DNA of 64,000 nucleotides. Source: Blastobasis lacticolella. Lineage: Eukaryota > Arthropoda > Insecta > Lepidoptera > Blastobasidae. Location of the stretch: positions 16,088,501 to 16,152,500 of the forward strand of contig LR990046.1 in NCBI GenBank assembly GCA_905147135.1. The letters are read 5' to 3'. Numbering within the stretch: the stretch's first letter is position 1; every line of letters starts with the position of its first letter. A program made the position numbers and the translations under genes. Positions 53,515 to 64,000 of the stretch are shown piece by piece. The notes beneath the pieces are model-generated. The model saw only the letters and a program-made list of their open reading frames with translations. It was not told the DNA's origin and searched no databases.

Positions 53515-56425
53515 TATTATTAAGAATGAAAATGAATAAAAATATTTATTTCGAGTATCAGGGCTCATTGTAGTTAGTAATATATTAAAATTAGGTTAGT
53601 AACAATTATCTTATAAAATGTCTTTTTTAACAAAATTTAACAAAATGTCAAAACAATTTGTAGGTATGTCATATTTCACATGTCATTTTACGTTACATCA
53701 TTTTTCCATCCACGTTTGGTGACGTGAACCAAACAACAATGGTTTACATACTGGCAGTCTAGCCTGTTCGCCAGGGCGTTGGAGCTGGCCCTCACTCTTC
53801 GCACAAATGAAGCGGCCCGTTTGCGAATCGCCGCATAAAAGCAATCGACTCGCGCCTCCTCAAACTTTTAAGACGCACCGCAAAAGCGGGCAGCCCCAAC
53901 AGCACCCTGAGTACGTTGTTAAATTGAACTCGCAGCGCGTTGCACGATCTTTGAGTATAGCTTGCCCATAGGGAGCCCGTGTAAAAACTAGTACAAAAGG
54001 CTCTGAACAATGTGACTTTAACCTCCCTCGAGCAACGCGCAAACCTATGGGCAAGCATGTTCGCCCTTACCGACAACGCCCTACGCTCTCTTTCAATATC
54101 GCCATCGTCTTTGAGGTCCGTGGTGAGTATGTGTCCGAGATACTTAACTTAAACTGATGCACACGTCGTAATGTCGTGCTATCCAGTCTAACTAGAGGCA
54201 TGTTCTGCACTTGTCTGCCACGGGCCTCAAACACCATGATCTCACTTTTCTTGACGTTATATCGCAGTCCATGGCTGGCAGCATATGTCTCACATATTGT
54301 GATCAGTTTCCTGAGTCCGCAGACCGAATGTCGTTCGCGTAACTAATATTATTAACACAAATTCTGTCGATGTAGCATCCGAAATGTTCCCTGCTGAGCG
54401 CGCCGATCTGTTCGTTCATGTACAGGTTAGGTTAGAGTGAGGGGGAACTAAGGCCCCTTTGCCTTACCCCGCACTTCATCATGTACGGCTCCGAGACCGC
54501 ATCATCCCATCTAACGCAGTTGACCTGACTTCCATAACAATATCTGAAAATGTTTATTATTTCTTTAGGACGTTTAATTTCCTCAAGTTTACTCCATAAT
54601 CTGTCATAGGAAACCAGGTCAAATGCCCTAGACAAATCGAGAAAAGCAGCATACACGGGAGTTTTCCGATCGGTATAGTATTTGACAGCACTCTTAAGAC
54701 ACAATACTGCACTTTCAGTGGATAATTCAGGTCTGAAACTGAATTGATTATCGTGCAAGCATATATATCTAATAATATGTATATTAAGAATGCTGTCAAA
54801 CACCTTCGGTAAAGAAATGGGCCTGTAGTTACTTTTGTCAGATAAATCCCCCGTTTTATTTTTAACCACAGGTACCACAATTGTTGTCATTAATGACTGT
54901 GGCAGGTACGAATGCCAAAGGCACAGCGAATAGAACATCGCAAGGACTCTGCAAAATGAGGACCAGCAAATTGAAGATGCTCAAAACTGAGACCATCATT
55001 ACCAGGAGATTTGTCTCTAGCTATCCCTTTTATATTGCCACGTCCTTGACGGTAAAGATGGTCCCCATCCTCTCCCTGGACATGGCTGTATCGAGCACCG
55101 ACCTTGCAGGCCCTAGCGGAGATTTCACCATAAATAAATCCCTAATTATATTTGCAATGCCCCCGCGATCGCTCTCTCCACCTACACTCACGGGATGGCC
55201 AGGCCTAGCATTCAACTTACTGGTTTGTTTCCAAAAAGAACGAAAGTCCTTGTTAATGTGTTGTGCAGCAAGTATATCCATTTTTAGTTGATTTTGGTGG
55301 TCTTGACACCATTTTAAACGAGACTTAAATAACTTTCTATTTTCGCGCATTTCCTGATAAAACTGACCACTCATGGGCTTGCCGTGTAGCTGCCAAAGCT
55401 GAAATCCGAGCCTAGCCATTCCATGAGCGTCCTTTACATGCCTGTTCCATCCTACCACCCGGATTATCTTTGAGCGTGACTTATTCTCCCGCTCCCGACC
55501 CGCTACTGACGCCTCACGTAATGACGACACAATATCGTGATATAACTTGTCAATAACAGATGTGTGGCAAGGGTTATCACAACAAAAATCAGCACAATCT
55601 CGAAAATCATCAGGAAAATCAATTCGCTTCAGTCTGTCGTTACTTTGGCTACATTACTGTGTACGACATTTTTTCTACTTAATTTCGGTGTTAATAATTT
55701 TAAATTGCATTTAATAACAAGAGGAAAGTGGTCTGACCACAATACATCATATTTTACATCAACACTTAATACAGATTTCTCTGCTGCTCGGGTGACAACA
55801 CAATGGTCTAGCCACCGCTTTGACCCGTGCTACTCACTTATAAAAGTGTAGATATCTGATGAAATGCCGAGCCTATCCACATCAACACACGACCATTGTT
55901 GTTCCTCACAAAAGCTTATAAGTTCGTTAAAAATAATTAATTAGGATGAGCATTAAAATCTCCTAAGAGATAAACTGAGTGTGTGCCGTAGTCACTTACA
56001 ATCGCACTCACCGTCGCCATACAGTCAGTGAAGTCAGATAAATTATCACTGGAGTCCGTTGGCATTTAAATGTTCATTACGATAATAGGCGTTCCACTTA
56101 TAGTAATCTCAATCGCGCACAGACGACAATTTCCGCAGGGCACTGTAGATACTTTGGGAAATGCAATTTTCTGCCATAGCAAAGCTACTCCACCATGGGG
56201 CCTTCCTCTCAGCATTCCTGCCGTCACGTCCACTGCAGACTTTCCCGTGTAGCTAAAGTCATTGTCGATACTACTCAAGTACGTTATGTCGTCTGGTTAT
56301 AACCACGTTTCCTGAAAAGCGATTACATCTGAGCTCCGACATAGCTTTCTAACACTTTCCATATTCCGCTTTACATTTTTACAATTAAAACTGCTAAATG
56401 TATAAGAGCAATATTTATACTCCAT
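53515..56425 (-). pseudogene. Decayed LINE with endonuclease and reverse transcriptase domains
   Basis: Reading leftward from 56425, the frame opens MEYKYCSYTFSSFNCKNVK. It passes FQETWL (then a stop), GRPHGGVALLWQK and LLGDFNAHP (endonuclease), then a central region (55530-55030). The reverse transcriptase follows: DKSNYRPISL, FLDLSRAFDLVSYDRLWSKL and GVRQRGLSSPSL. The catalytic YADD-type box reads YAND (near 54340). The C-terminal part, VKYLGHI...FARCSREVKVTLF, spans about 54150-53792, and a 3' UTR ends AATAAATATTTTTATTC near 53530. At least three frame changes and several stops make it inactive. It is unrelated to the intact LINE at 33440. Confidence 0.9.
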
Positions 56426-56530
56426 GAAAATATATTCTAATATTATAAAAAAAGGAAAAGTTTGTTAGTTTCGTAGACAAAAGCTTTGTAAGTGGAATGG
56501 AAATAACTTCTTATAGGGGTGGATTTTTTT
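56426..56530. other. 5' flank of the decayed LINE
   Basis: AT-rich, with a poly-A run; no feature. The exact 5' end of the LINE could not be placed. Confidence 0.3.
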
Positions 56531-57535
56531 AATCTATACTAATATTATCTATACTAATATTATAAAGAGGAAATGTTTGATTTTTGTTTGTTTGTTTGTT
56601 TGTATTGAATAGGCTTCGAAACTACTGGGCCGATTTCAAAAATCTTTCACCGTTGGGAAGCTACACTATCCGCGGGTGACATAGGCTATATTATATTTTC
56701 TAAAAAATTACGGATCATTAATAAAACTCCAACAATGTAACCCAAGGTGTAAAAAAACACCCAAAAAATTCCTTACATCGCGTGCGCTGCGAAAACTATT
56801 GATGATAGAACAAAATAATATACTACGAATTTGCAGAACACATCATTATCTACAAAAAATGTCGCGACAGTATATGTCTAACTATTATAGTTATGTCACA
56901 ATAAGTGTTCTTTTATTTTCAAAATCTAATTGAAATGCCGCCGCTAAAAAACGCTCTTTATTTGTACCTTGGTATTAATCCTTATCAAAATCAATTACTT
57001 CATATTCACGACTGCTTCAATACCTTTATACAACTTTTTGAATTATTCAATTCAGACATTCCATTCGAAAGATATCACGAGTTTAAAAATGGGAATATTA
57101 GAAAAAAGTCGCGTGTTCGCCGCTCAGTCCGCTCGGCTATCTAGGCAGCACGGGGTACGTACGGGAGGGGAGTCAATGTCAAGAAATACGGCCGTCAGGA
57201 GCCGGGTCGCCCCCTTCCCTCTAAAATGGTTGAGGAGACGGTTGGAACTTTTGTGATCGTAATATGGTGTCCTGTTTGTAACGGGACACTACTCAGTACA
57301 TACTTAAGTATAATATAATTACTTCATATTATAAAACGAAGTCCCACGCCGTGTCTTACTGTCAGTCTGTTCGCAATAAACTCAAGAACTACTGAACGGA
57401 TTTTCATGCGGTATTCACACAGAGACTACATAGTGCGGTTTTAGACAACGTGATTCATGACGAAGGTTCAGGTGTATAATTTGTTAAGGTTTACTACCCG
57501 TGCGAAGCCGGGGCGGGCCGCTAGTAGGTAATAAA
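56531..57535 (+). repeat. Dispersed repeat ending GAAGCCGGGGCGGGCCGCTAGT
   Basis: It starts with a doubled TCTATACTAATATTA, then a TTTG tetranucleotide run and GAAACTACTGGGCCGATTTC. It closes near 57500-57525 with CGTGCGAAGCCGGGGCGGG. Internal text at 57330-57420 restarts the same opening (AAACTCAAGAACTACTGAACG), so this is probably two overlapping copies. The small frames at 56905-57256 are not recognisable genes. Confidence 0.6.
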
Positions 57536-57629
57536 AGAACAACTAAAGGAAATAATTACTACAATTAAATAATTATTACGTGATACGAAAATATTTTTCG
57601 CATAACAAAGTAAGATATGAACGTGTGAA

Positions 57630-58395
57630 AAGAAAACCGGCCAAGTGCCAGTGTGGTTCCGTACATAGTCGTGATTTACTATTTTAATCTATACGTCTTC
57701 TTCGTATCTCTAAATATATGATCTGTTTAAACTGACTTGTCTTATTTGGTGAATAATTTATGCTCAAAATCACGACATGCCGTATGTCTCACGCTACGTA
57801 CATTGTGTATAGATGTCTTGAATTATACAAGAAACACATAGAATGCAAATTTTAAAGAATATTGCTGCACATTATCCATTAAAATACATAATTTCCTTAA
57901 CCAAATAAGACAAGTCAGTCTGGACAGATTATACTCGTAGCAGTAAAAGCTATTTGCAAACTGTATAAAAGAAGTTTGTTTGTAACGATTTTTTACAAAT
58001 ATCTCAATAACGGGAATAGTTAGGTTGCTTTGGTTGGATAGGTTATTAGATTTAATGTAAAATATAGCTAAATCTTAACTATCATATAAGGTCAGAATTT
58101 TAGCTTGGTAAACTGGGAAGGTTATTTAATGGGCACTTTTCGTAAAATCATATAAATTTGCAGCAACCCCTTTCGTATTATACCTACACGATTTTTCAAA
58201 ATGGTTCCCCCATATTCGAAATTCGTCTATTTACGTTACACGTCCGCGTTTGGATCACAGAAATTGATATGTATACTAAATTTCAACTCAATCAGTCCAG
58301 TAGTTTCGGAAAAAATTGACAGTGAAAGACGGACAGACGGGCGCACGAGATTCAAAGATTCAAAGATCGGAGTCACCCTATGAGGGTTCTGTTTT
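57630..58395 (+). repeat. CGGCCAAGTGC-type dispersed repeat containing a MITE
   Basis: AACCGGCCAAGTGCCAGTG and GGTTCCGTACATAG open it. CAATCAGTCCAGTAGTTTCGG, GACGGACAGACGGGC and ATGAGGGTTCTGTTTTTTAC close it. This layout is widespread in Lepidoptera. Confidence 0.7.
57723..57936. mobile_element. ~210-bp MITE, second copy
   Basis: Inverted ends (CTGACTTGTCTTATTTGGT and ACCAAATAAGACAAGTCAG) and interior match the copy at 39463-39671. Confidence 0.85.
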
Positions 58396-60207
58396 TTACG
58401 AATATACTGAACCCTTAAAATCAGTCCGTTACCCTATTGTAAATGTATTGATATAATGTAAATAACGTTGATTGTAAATAAATAAGTATGAGTTTCATAA
58501 TAACTATGAATAAACTAAATACCCCGTAACTACCTCTCTGTCCATTAATGGACATGGACTATCTAGCAACGAACATTATTTCCCGGAACTCACTAAATAA
58601 TGGAAAATAATACAATGTATATTAATTTACAATGTTTATATTATAATATTATTCACAGAAATCTCACATAAATTCATATAATATTTAATAGATATTTCAT
58701 TCCATCAATATTGCTCTTTGTAAACTCCTACTATTACTACAAGAGCAAAATTTAAACAAAAACAGTTGCTCGCTGATAAAATTCAAAGAAACGTCGCTAA
58801 GAGCATCAGTTTCAAAATAGCTAGCGGGTCGGTCTCGTAAGCGAAAGGTACCGAGTTGAATACCCAGTGTTGTTATGTACTAACACCACTTGTTGTGTGA
58901 CTTTCTCTGAGTTATATATTTAGGTAGGTTATGAAAAACATCATTAAGAAACGAAGTGACTCTGGCCGAATCTGGAATATCGCGTTGCAGTGCAGTTTCA
59001 AAATTGTGTCACTATATTTTGTGATCCCAGCGAAACTAGCACAATCAGCTAAATCTACAATCTGAATGTTGGAATCGAACGTGAATAAAACAAACTGTAG
59101 CAAACTGGTAAGTATAATAGCCAATTCCAACAAGGATATTCGCAGGTGTGATTCTAAAATGGGATCACGTATCCAATCGCTTGGAAAACGAACACTGTAT
59201 CTACTAAGGAATCAATATCGTTTATTGATTTAAGCGTAAAGACCACGTAGTGTATCAAATTTATTAAGAGCGAATTATGTTAGTATATTTCGATGAATTT
59301 AATTGTGGAACATTTACTGATCACCATCATAATGAGAGATCTCTACGGGACATCTACAGGGACAAATAGGATGAATATTTTTGCCATCATTTCTAAGATA
59401 TTTTAGTCTTTAAGCATATACATATTATACACATTTCGCTTCAAAGGCGTTCTGCAAATTACGTTTTCTGATCAGAAGTGTCTCTTAGCTTTGTAAGCGG
59501 AGCTGGAGCTCAGCATGAAAGCTACAAACATAGGTAATATCTGATGTGCATTTGCATTCTACATTTTATCCAACAGAAGGTAGGGAATAGGAGGCCACTA
59601 ATAATGTTGCGAAATATGGAAATACTGACACATTTTCATATTGTACGACCTTCTTCAAACACATTACGACCCTGGGCCCCAGAGCATCAAGTCTATTACC
59701 ATAACTATTGTTTTCCTCCCATGAGATGTGCTGTATCTCAGAAAATGTGACGCAAATTCTCATAGTTCGCCTTTATTTCAAATATACACTGGGGTTGAAA
59801 TGTGACCGTGGAAACTTTATTTGTTTTGTTCAGAATAGTTGAATGGTTTGTACGTGACGATTCAAACAGCCTTGGCTGGAGAGACATCGCGGATGAGATT
59901 AAAGAGGATAGCCTGCTGGTTTTGGCACCGGTGGCGTAAGGCGAATTAGTACCGTCTTACTATGTTTGTCTAATGTAGGATTATAATTTTGACAGCTCAC
60001 TAATTATTCGTCCTTGGCGCACGCCTATGAAGTTTCGTGTTTTTTTTCTGTAAAATGTATTACGGATAATGTCGTAGATCATAGACAGGCCCGCCCCTAT
60101 AGTGAAGTGCCACGAATAACGAATGACAAAATACAATCGAAAATCGATATTCAAATAAAATAATCGAACATTCAAAATTTACATTTAGGTAACTATATTA
60201 TTTTTGC
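58396..60207. other. Mostly unassigned; one decayed SINE-A
   Basis: 58825-58950 is a weak SINE-A copy (GTCGGTCTCGTAAGCGAAAGG, CTCTGAGTTATATAT, GAAAAACATCATTAAG). I recognise nothing else in this 1.8 kb. Confidence 0.4.
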
Positions 60208-60390
60208 AACTATAAGTTTTATTCCGTGTTTGGATTTAACCCTAAGAGACCTTTCACAACAACGATTTCGACACACGCGTAGTGTACGGAATAGGCTGCC
60301 TGATCAAATAAAATTACGCACGTGTCATAATCGTCGTTTTGGAAGGGTTTTTAATGTCGTATTAATAAATCATTATTACATAAGAAAATA
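60208..60390 (+). other. Possible C-terminal coding remnant
   Basis: A frame reads SFIPCLDLTLRDLSQQRFRH, then TRSVRNRLPDQIKL, up to a stop. The RNRLP-type text resembles the extreme C terminus of CR1-like reverse transcriptases, but this is too short to assign. Confidence 0.3.
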
Positions 60391-60710
60391 AATTGTATAT
60401 TTTGTATAATACGTACAGCATAACCACGCAACTATCGATTCTAAGTTCTATGAGAATGATAATCGTTAATCGAATAGACTCCTTAACGATTGTACACTAC
60501 CCCATCCCTGCTGTGAACTGTCAAAATTATCATCCTAAATTTGACAAAGTATAATAAAAATTGTTCAAGCGTTTTTCTAGCGTTAAACGTTCGTTGAACG
60601 AGAATACAAGGTCTATGTCAAAATATTTTTGACATGTGCAACAAATTTATCTGAACCGTGACAATTGCTGTTTTTGTAATTAGCAGGATATTCATAAATA
60701 GTAGCACTTA

Positions 60711-60856
60711 GTTTCTGGTTTCAGGTTTGGCCACCGGGTCAGATAGTTTGAGGAGTTCTTAACTCAAAGCCACAAAGCAAATGTGTTCTGGCAAGGGTGA
60801 CACACATCACCACAAACTTATTTGACCAGAAGACCAAAACTGGAACAAAGTGTTAT
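60711..60856. mobile_element. Short fold-back (MITE-like) element
   Basis: CTGGTTTCAGGTTTGGCCAC at one end and GACCAAAACTGGAACAAAG at the other are imperfect complements, with GTCAGATAGTTTG and CAAACTTATTTGACC inside. Related to 38095-38235 and 18234-18335. Confidence 0.55.
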
Positions 60857-62097
60857 AATTTAGCGGCAATACTAAATTTAACAATAGCGACGCCGTCATT
60901 GGGCCAGTTATGTTTGAAAACATGCCGTGTAACTAACGACTATGTAACAGTACACTCTTGTTGATCTGTACATTTTTATTAGTTCCAATCTACCAATATA
61001 AGGAAAAGGGTCCCAAGGGCGGCATAAGAAGCCATGGATTGACAACACGCAAACTATTACTCTCTATATTACGAGTATTAGTATAGACCAGTGGCACCCA
61101 CGGATTTCACCCGCGTTCAAAACAAAATTCTGCTGATATTCGACACTCAGCTTTCTAATAGCAAAAGATTTTTCGATATCGGTTGAGTAGTTTTAGAGTT
61201 AATCGCCTCCAGACGGACAGACAGCCTTTCTATTTTTATCATGTGTAGACGCTTAGCTCAAATATAGAACAACGAGCGAATTCGCTACGACTATTTAGGT
61301 GATAGTTTTCCCGTTTATCCGGATTACAGTAACCACTGGATTTGGCAAAGCCGGATTTACGCGGGTTCGTAACAACGCTAACCAACTTAACACGTATTTG
61401 TACTTGGTGTTGAACTATCTATCCATTGTTTGTTACATCTATTTTGTACTTTGTAGCTGGTTAAAGCGCACTTTCTCAAAACTGTCACATAGGGATTCAT
61501 CATCATCGTCGTCTCACCTTACTCATAGGCGGATACATGATAAACATTAAAATTTGAAATTTTTTTTCATCTTTATATTGTGTTGTGATGTTTAATAAGT
61601 AGGTATTATGTATTTATAGTATTGTAATTTAGTGATATAGGTTTATTAGTATCAGTGAAATATGCCACAGTAATGTTCTGTAGAACACACTTACCACGTC
61701 CTATCCCAGAGTATATTATGTTTCTAGGTGTTTAAGGTTACCTGGAAGAAATCGCTTTAAGCGATAAGGTCGCCGTTTGCTTTTCTTTTTTTTCTCTCTG
61801 TTTTTGTTTAATTATATGTATAAGACGGTTAAACACGCAAGGCAATAAAAATTTTTTAAATTATGATAAATTATCACCGCCGCCGATCGACATCCACAAT
61901 ATAAGAAGAGTCAAGATGTAGGCCCGTTTTTCGAAGGCCTGAATATCCTACCGGCTCGGGAAGACTGTTACAGGAAGATTACCTATTCCATGGAATGGAA
62001 GATTGTTGAAAAGCGTACGGTAGTAGATGCCTCTACTCATCCAAGTGGAATGGATGAAACTTTAATTTATAGCGGGCAGTACGGTGGTGAAATTAGG
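60857..62097. other. Mostly unassigned; repeat-like segments
   Basis: 61080-61210 (CCAGTGGCACCCACGGATTTC...CCTCCAGACGGACAGACAGCC) is dispersed-repeat-like. 61735-61855 (TACCTGGAAGAAATCGCTTT, GCGATAAGGTCGCCGTTTGC, GCAATAAAAATTTTT) looks like a LINE 3' UTR in plus orientation. No host gene seen. Confidence 0.45.
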
Positions 62098-62425
62098 AGC
62101 GTCGGCGACCGAGTGGCTGAGGTGTCCGACTCGTAAGCAAGAGGCACCGGGCTCAAATCCCACTGCGGCCAATGACTGTTTTCTGAGTTATGTATGTACT
62201 GTTGAACGCTAACCGATGCTCTTACGGTTAGACAAAACATACACCTGCACATTCAGGCGACTGAATGTATAACCATGATCCAATCTATTCAGGTTCCTCT
62301 GGAGGTCAATTAGCAATCGCTCCACTGTAATTATCTGATCTGCCAAATCCTGGATCATGGTCAAGGTTCTCCCCGAGCCAGAACGCAGCCCGAGAGCACA
62401 ACCTCGACATTAACGCCAAGATTAC
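62098..62425 (+). repeat. SINE-A, nearly full length
   Basis: GTCGGCGACCGAGTGGCTGA (A box), GGGCTCAAATCCC (B box), GATCCAATCTATTCAGG, CCAAATCCTGGATCATGG and a 3' end CAACCTCGACATTAACGCC. Lacks the ATGATG tail. Confidence 0.85.
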
Positions 62426-62514
62426 CAGTGACGAACGAGCAGAAACCCCTTAATAGAAAACAATAACTATACTTTACACATATACAAGTATAATTTAGAA
62501 AAGTACTTATTTAA

Positions 62515-63250
62515 ATGCTCGATGACCTCTGTAGTGCCTCTCAACAAGTAGGTCTTAAAATGAACATGGACAAGACGAATATTATGTCGAATGTCCATGT
62601 TGTGCCTACTCCAGTGACAGTTGGAGGCACTCCACTTGAAGTTGTTGACGACGATACATACCTAGGACAAATAGTCCAGCTAGGTAGGTTCAATATCGAG
62701 AAAGAGGTCAATCGACGAATTCAACTCGGTTGGGCAGCGTTCGGGAAGCTACGCCACATATTTTCGTCCCAATTACCGCAGTGTCTCAAGACGAAGGTCT
62801 TTGACCAATGTGTGTTGCCAGTGATGACTTACGGATCTGAAACGTGGCCACTCACTATGGGCCTTATATGAAAGCTCACTGTTACCCAAAGGGCAATGGA
62901 AAGAGCTATGCTCGGAGTATCTTTGCGCGATCGAGTCAGAAATGAGGAGATCCGCAAGCGAACCAAGGTCACCGACGTAGCTCTAAGGATTGCCGGACTG
63001 AAGTGGCAGTGGGCAGGGCACATAGCTCGAAGAACAGATGGCCGATGGGGCAGTAAAGTTCTCGAGTGGCGACCACGTACCGGTAGACGCAGCGTGGGTA
63101 GGCCTCCTACAAGGTGGACCGACGACCTGGTAAGGATCGCAGGTACCAGCTGGATGCGGAAAGCACAGGATCGGTCTTTGTGGAGATCTCTGGGGGAGGC
63201 CTATGCCCAGCAGTGGGCGTCTTCTGGCTGATATGATGATGATGATGACT
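62515..63250 (+). pseudogene. RTE-type LINE, 5'-truncated, one in-frame stop, ATGATG tail
   Basis: The longest copy of this family in the window. It picks up after the catalytic box with MLDDLCSASQQVGLKMNMDK and continues YLGQIVQLGRFNIEKEVNRR and VLPVMTYGSETWPLT. It meets one TGA stop at 62869-62871 (the 40861-41238 copy has a sense codon there) and resumes KLTVTQRAMERAML...LKWQWAGHIARRTDGRWG and VGRPPTRWTDDLV. It ends AQQWASSG, stop, then (GATGAT)n at 63232-63250. The endonuclease and the front of the reverse transcriptase are missing, so it is a dead-on-arrival insertion. Confidence 0.92.
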
Positions 63251-63389
63251 TATTTAATATTTTTAATATTTATATTTTCACTATACAACTTATTACACTT
63301 ATTGATAGATTACAATAATTGACAGAATCCTTGCCACTGCACCAACATAAGACACTAATCCTTCTAATGCACACTGATTATATGATCAC

Positions 63390-63435
63390 AAGAGCCCATA
63401 ACAGTCCACTGCAGAACCCTCTAGGGCCTCTCCCA
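63390..63435 (-). repeat. Repeat F fragment
   Basis: CCCATAACAGTCCACTGCAG and TAGGGCCTCTCCCAC match the end of the copy at 22201-22260. Confidence 0.65.
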
Positions 63436-63466
63436 CATAAGGGGAGGGTGTTTCCCGGGAAAGAGG

Positions 63467-63616
63467 ATTCCCGGCCGGGCAGAAATTGAAATGATGAATT
63501 TTAATTTCTGTTACGGGTCTGGGTGTTCTATGTATAATAAGTATATATTTAAAAGTATATAAGTAGTTTATCAGTTATCTAGCACCCATTACTTTGGGGC
63601 TAAAGGCGATGAGTGT
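63467..63616 (+). repeat. SINE-B copy, head truncated
   Basis: It begins at the B box (GATTCCCGGCCGGGC) and runs to ATCTAGCACCCATTACTTTG with a short deletion before the 3' end. Confidence 0.8.
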
Positions 63617-64000
63617 AAAAAAAAAAATATCTACACATAGGTCGTATAGCCTACAGCTAAAACCAAAGAACATTATACTCGCTAGAACGTAAAGACTACC
63701 TATTGGTGTGATAGCGTAGGTACAGGGCTGCGGGCTGAAACAGGCGCGACCGGGTCACGGGGCCAGGTCACAAGCCAAAATAGATTGATACCTAAGTATG
63801 CAACAGCTTCGTGTTGCGCTTTTGTAAACTTTTTTGTATTTATCGTGCTAACAGCACTTTTTATTACGTCACGAAGTTGACGGTCAAGGTGCGTCGGTGT
63901 ATCTATGTATTTCCTGTGCAAGATAAACTGTTAAATAAATAAATAATTAAATGGCTGCTTTTTCTTTTCCTTTTTTGCTTTGTTTTTGTTACTATTTGTG
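63617..64000 (+). repeat. Retroposon 3' end with (AAAT)n tail; rest unassigned
   Basis: TTTCCTGTGCAAGATAAACTG followed by TTAAATAAATAAATA (to about 63945) matches in reverse the boundary at 11562-11620. The 73-codon minus-strand frame covering it is therefore probably incidental. Confidence 0.45.

Noticed and set aside
63700..63921. 73-codon minus-strand frame starting MHRKYIDTPTHLD
   Set aside because: It overlaps a retroposon 3' end in plus orientation that is shared with 11562-11620, so it is probably not a gene.

Overview
This window looks like a gene-poor, repeat-dense stretch of an insect nuclear genome, most likely a moth or butterfly. Three things suggest this: the sequence is AT-rich with spliced-gene architecture; many dispersed repeats are of types I recognise from Lepidoptera (repeats carrying CACCTGATGG or CGGCCAAGTGC, and RTE-type LINE ends followed by ATGATG runs); and there are no bacterial operons. 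Species cannot be told from the sequence. Repeat families are lettered by me (SINE-A, SINE-B, D, E, F) and assigned by similarity between copies inside the window.

Host gene content is small. The only convincing host coding sequence is one minus-strand exon at 15980-17044. It encodes two tandem CAP/SCP domains (GAPR-1-like), begins at a clear 3' splice site and ends at a stop codon. Upstream exons were not found.

Layout: 1-6238 holds old repeat fragments and a decayed reverse-transcriptase piece. 6241-8984 is a complete Tc1/mariner-superfamily DNA transposon with terminal inverted repeats of about 487 bp, a TA target duplication and a frameshifted transposase whose last two catalytic aspartates are spaced DD41D. 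9537-9665 is a strong hairpin whose loop resembles a decayed hammerhead-ribozyme core. 9666-15979 is mostly unassigned, with SINE pieces. 15980-17044 is the CAP exon. 17045-33355 is SINE and LINE debris, a G16 tract and a tandem CRE-like palindrome cassette sitting inside an older SINE. 33440-37124 is a nearly complete LINE with an intact 991-codon endonuclease/reverse-transcriptase frame, inserted cleanly into an older repeat. 37130-53500 is densely nested SINE, LINE and MITE material. 53515-56425 is a second, decayed LINE on the minus strand. 56530-64000 is more repeats, including an RTE-type LINE end at 62515-63250.

The genes do not form a pathway. The interest lies in insertion history, which can be ordered at several sites (LINE into repeat, mariner into an open frame, MITE into one of two tandem copies, SINE within LINE within repeat), and in structured elements that could form RNA or DNA hairpins. 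I found no CRISPR array, rRNA or genuine tRNA gene, and no convincing undescribed multi-gene system.
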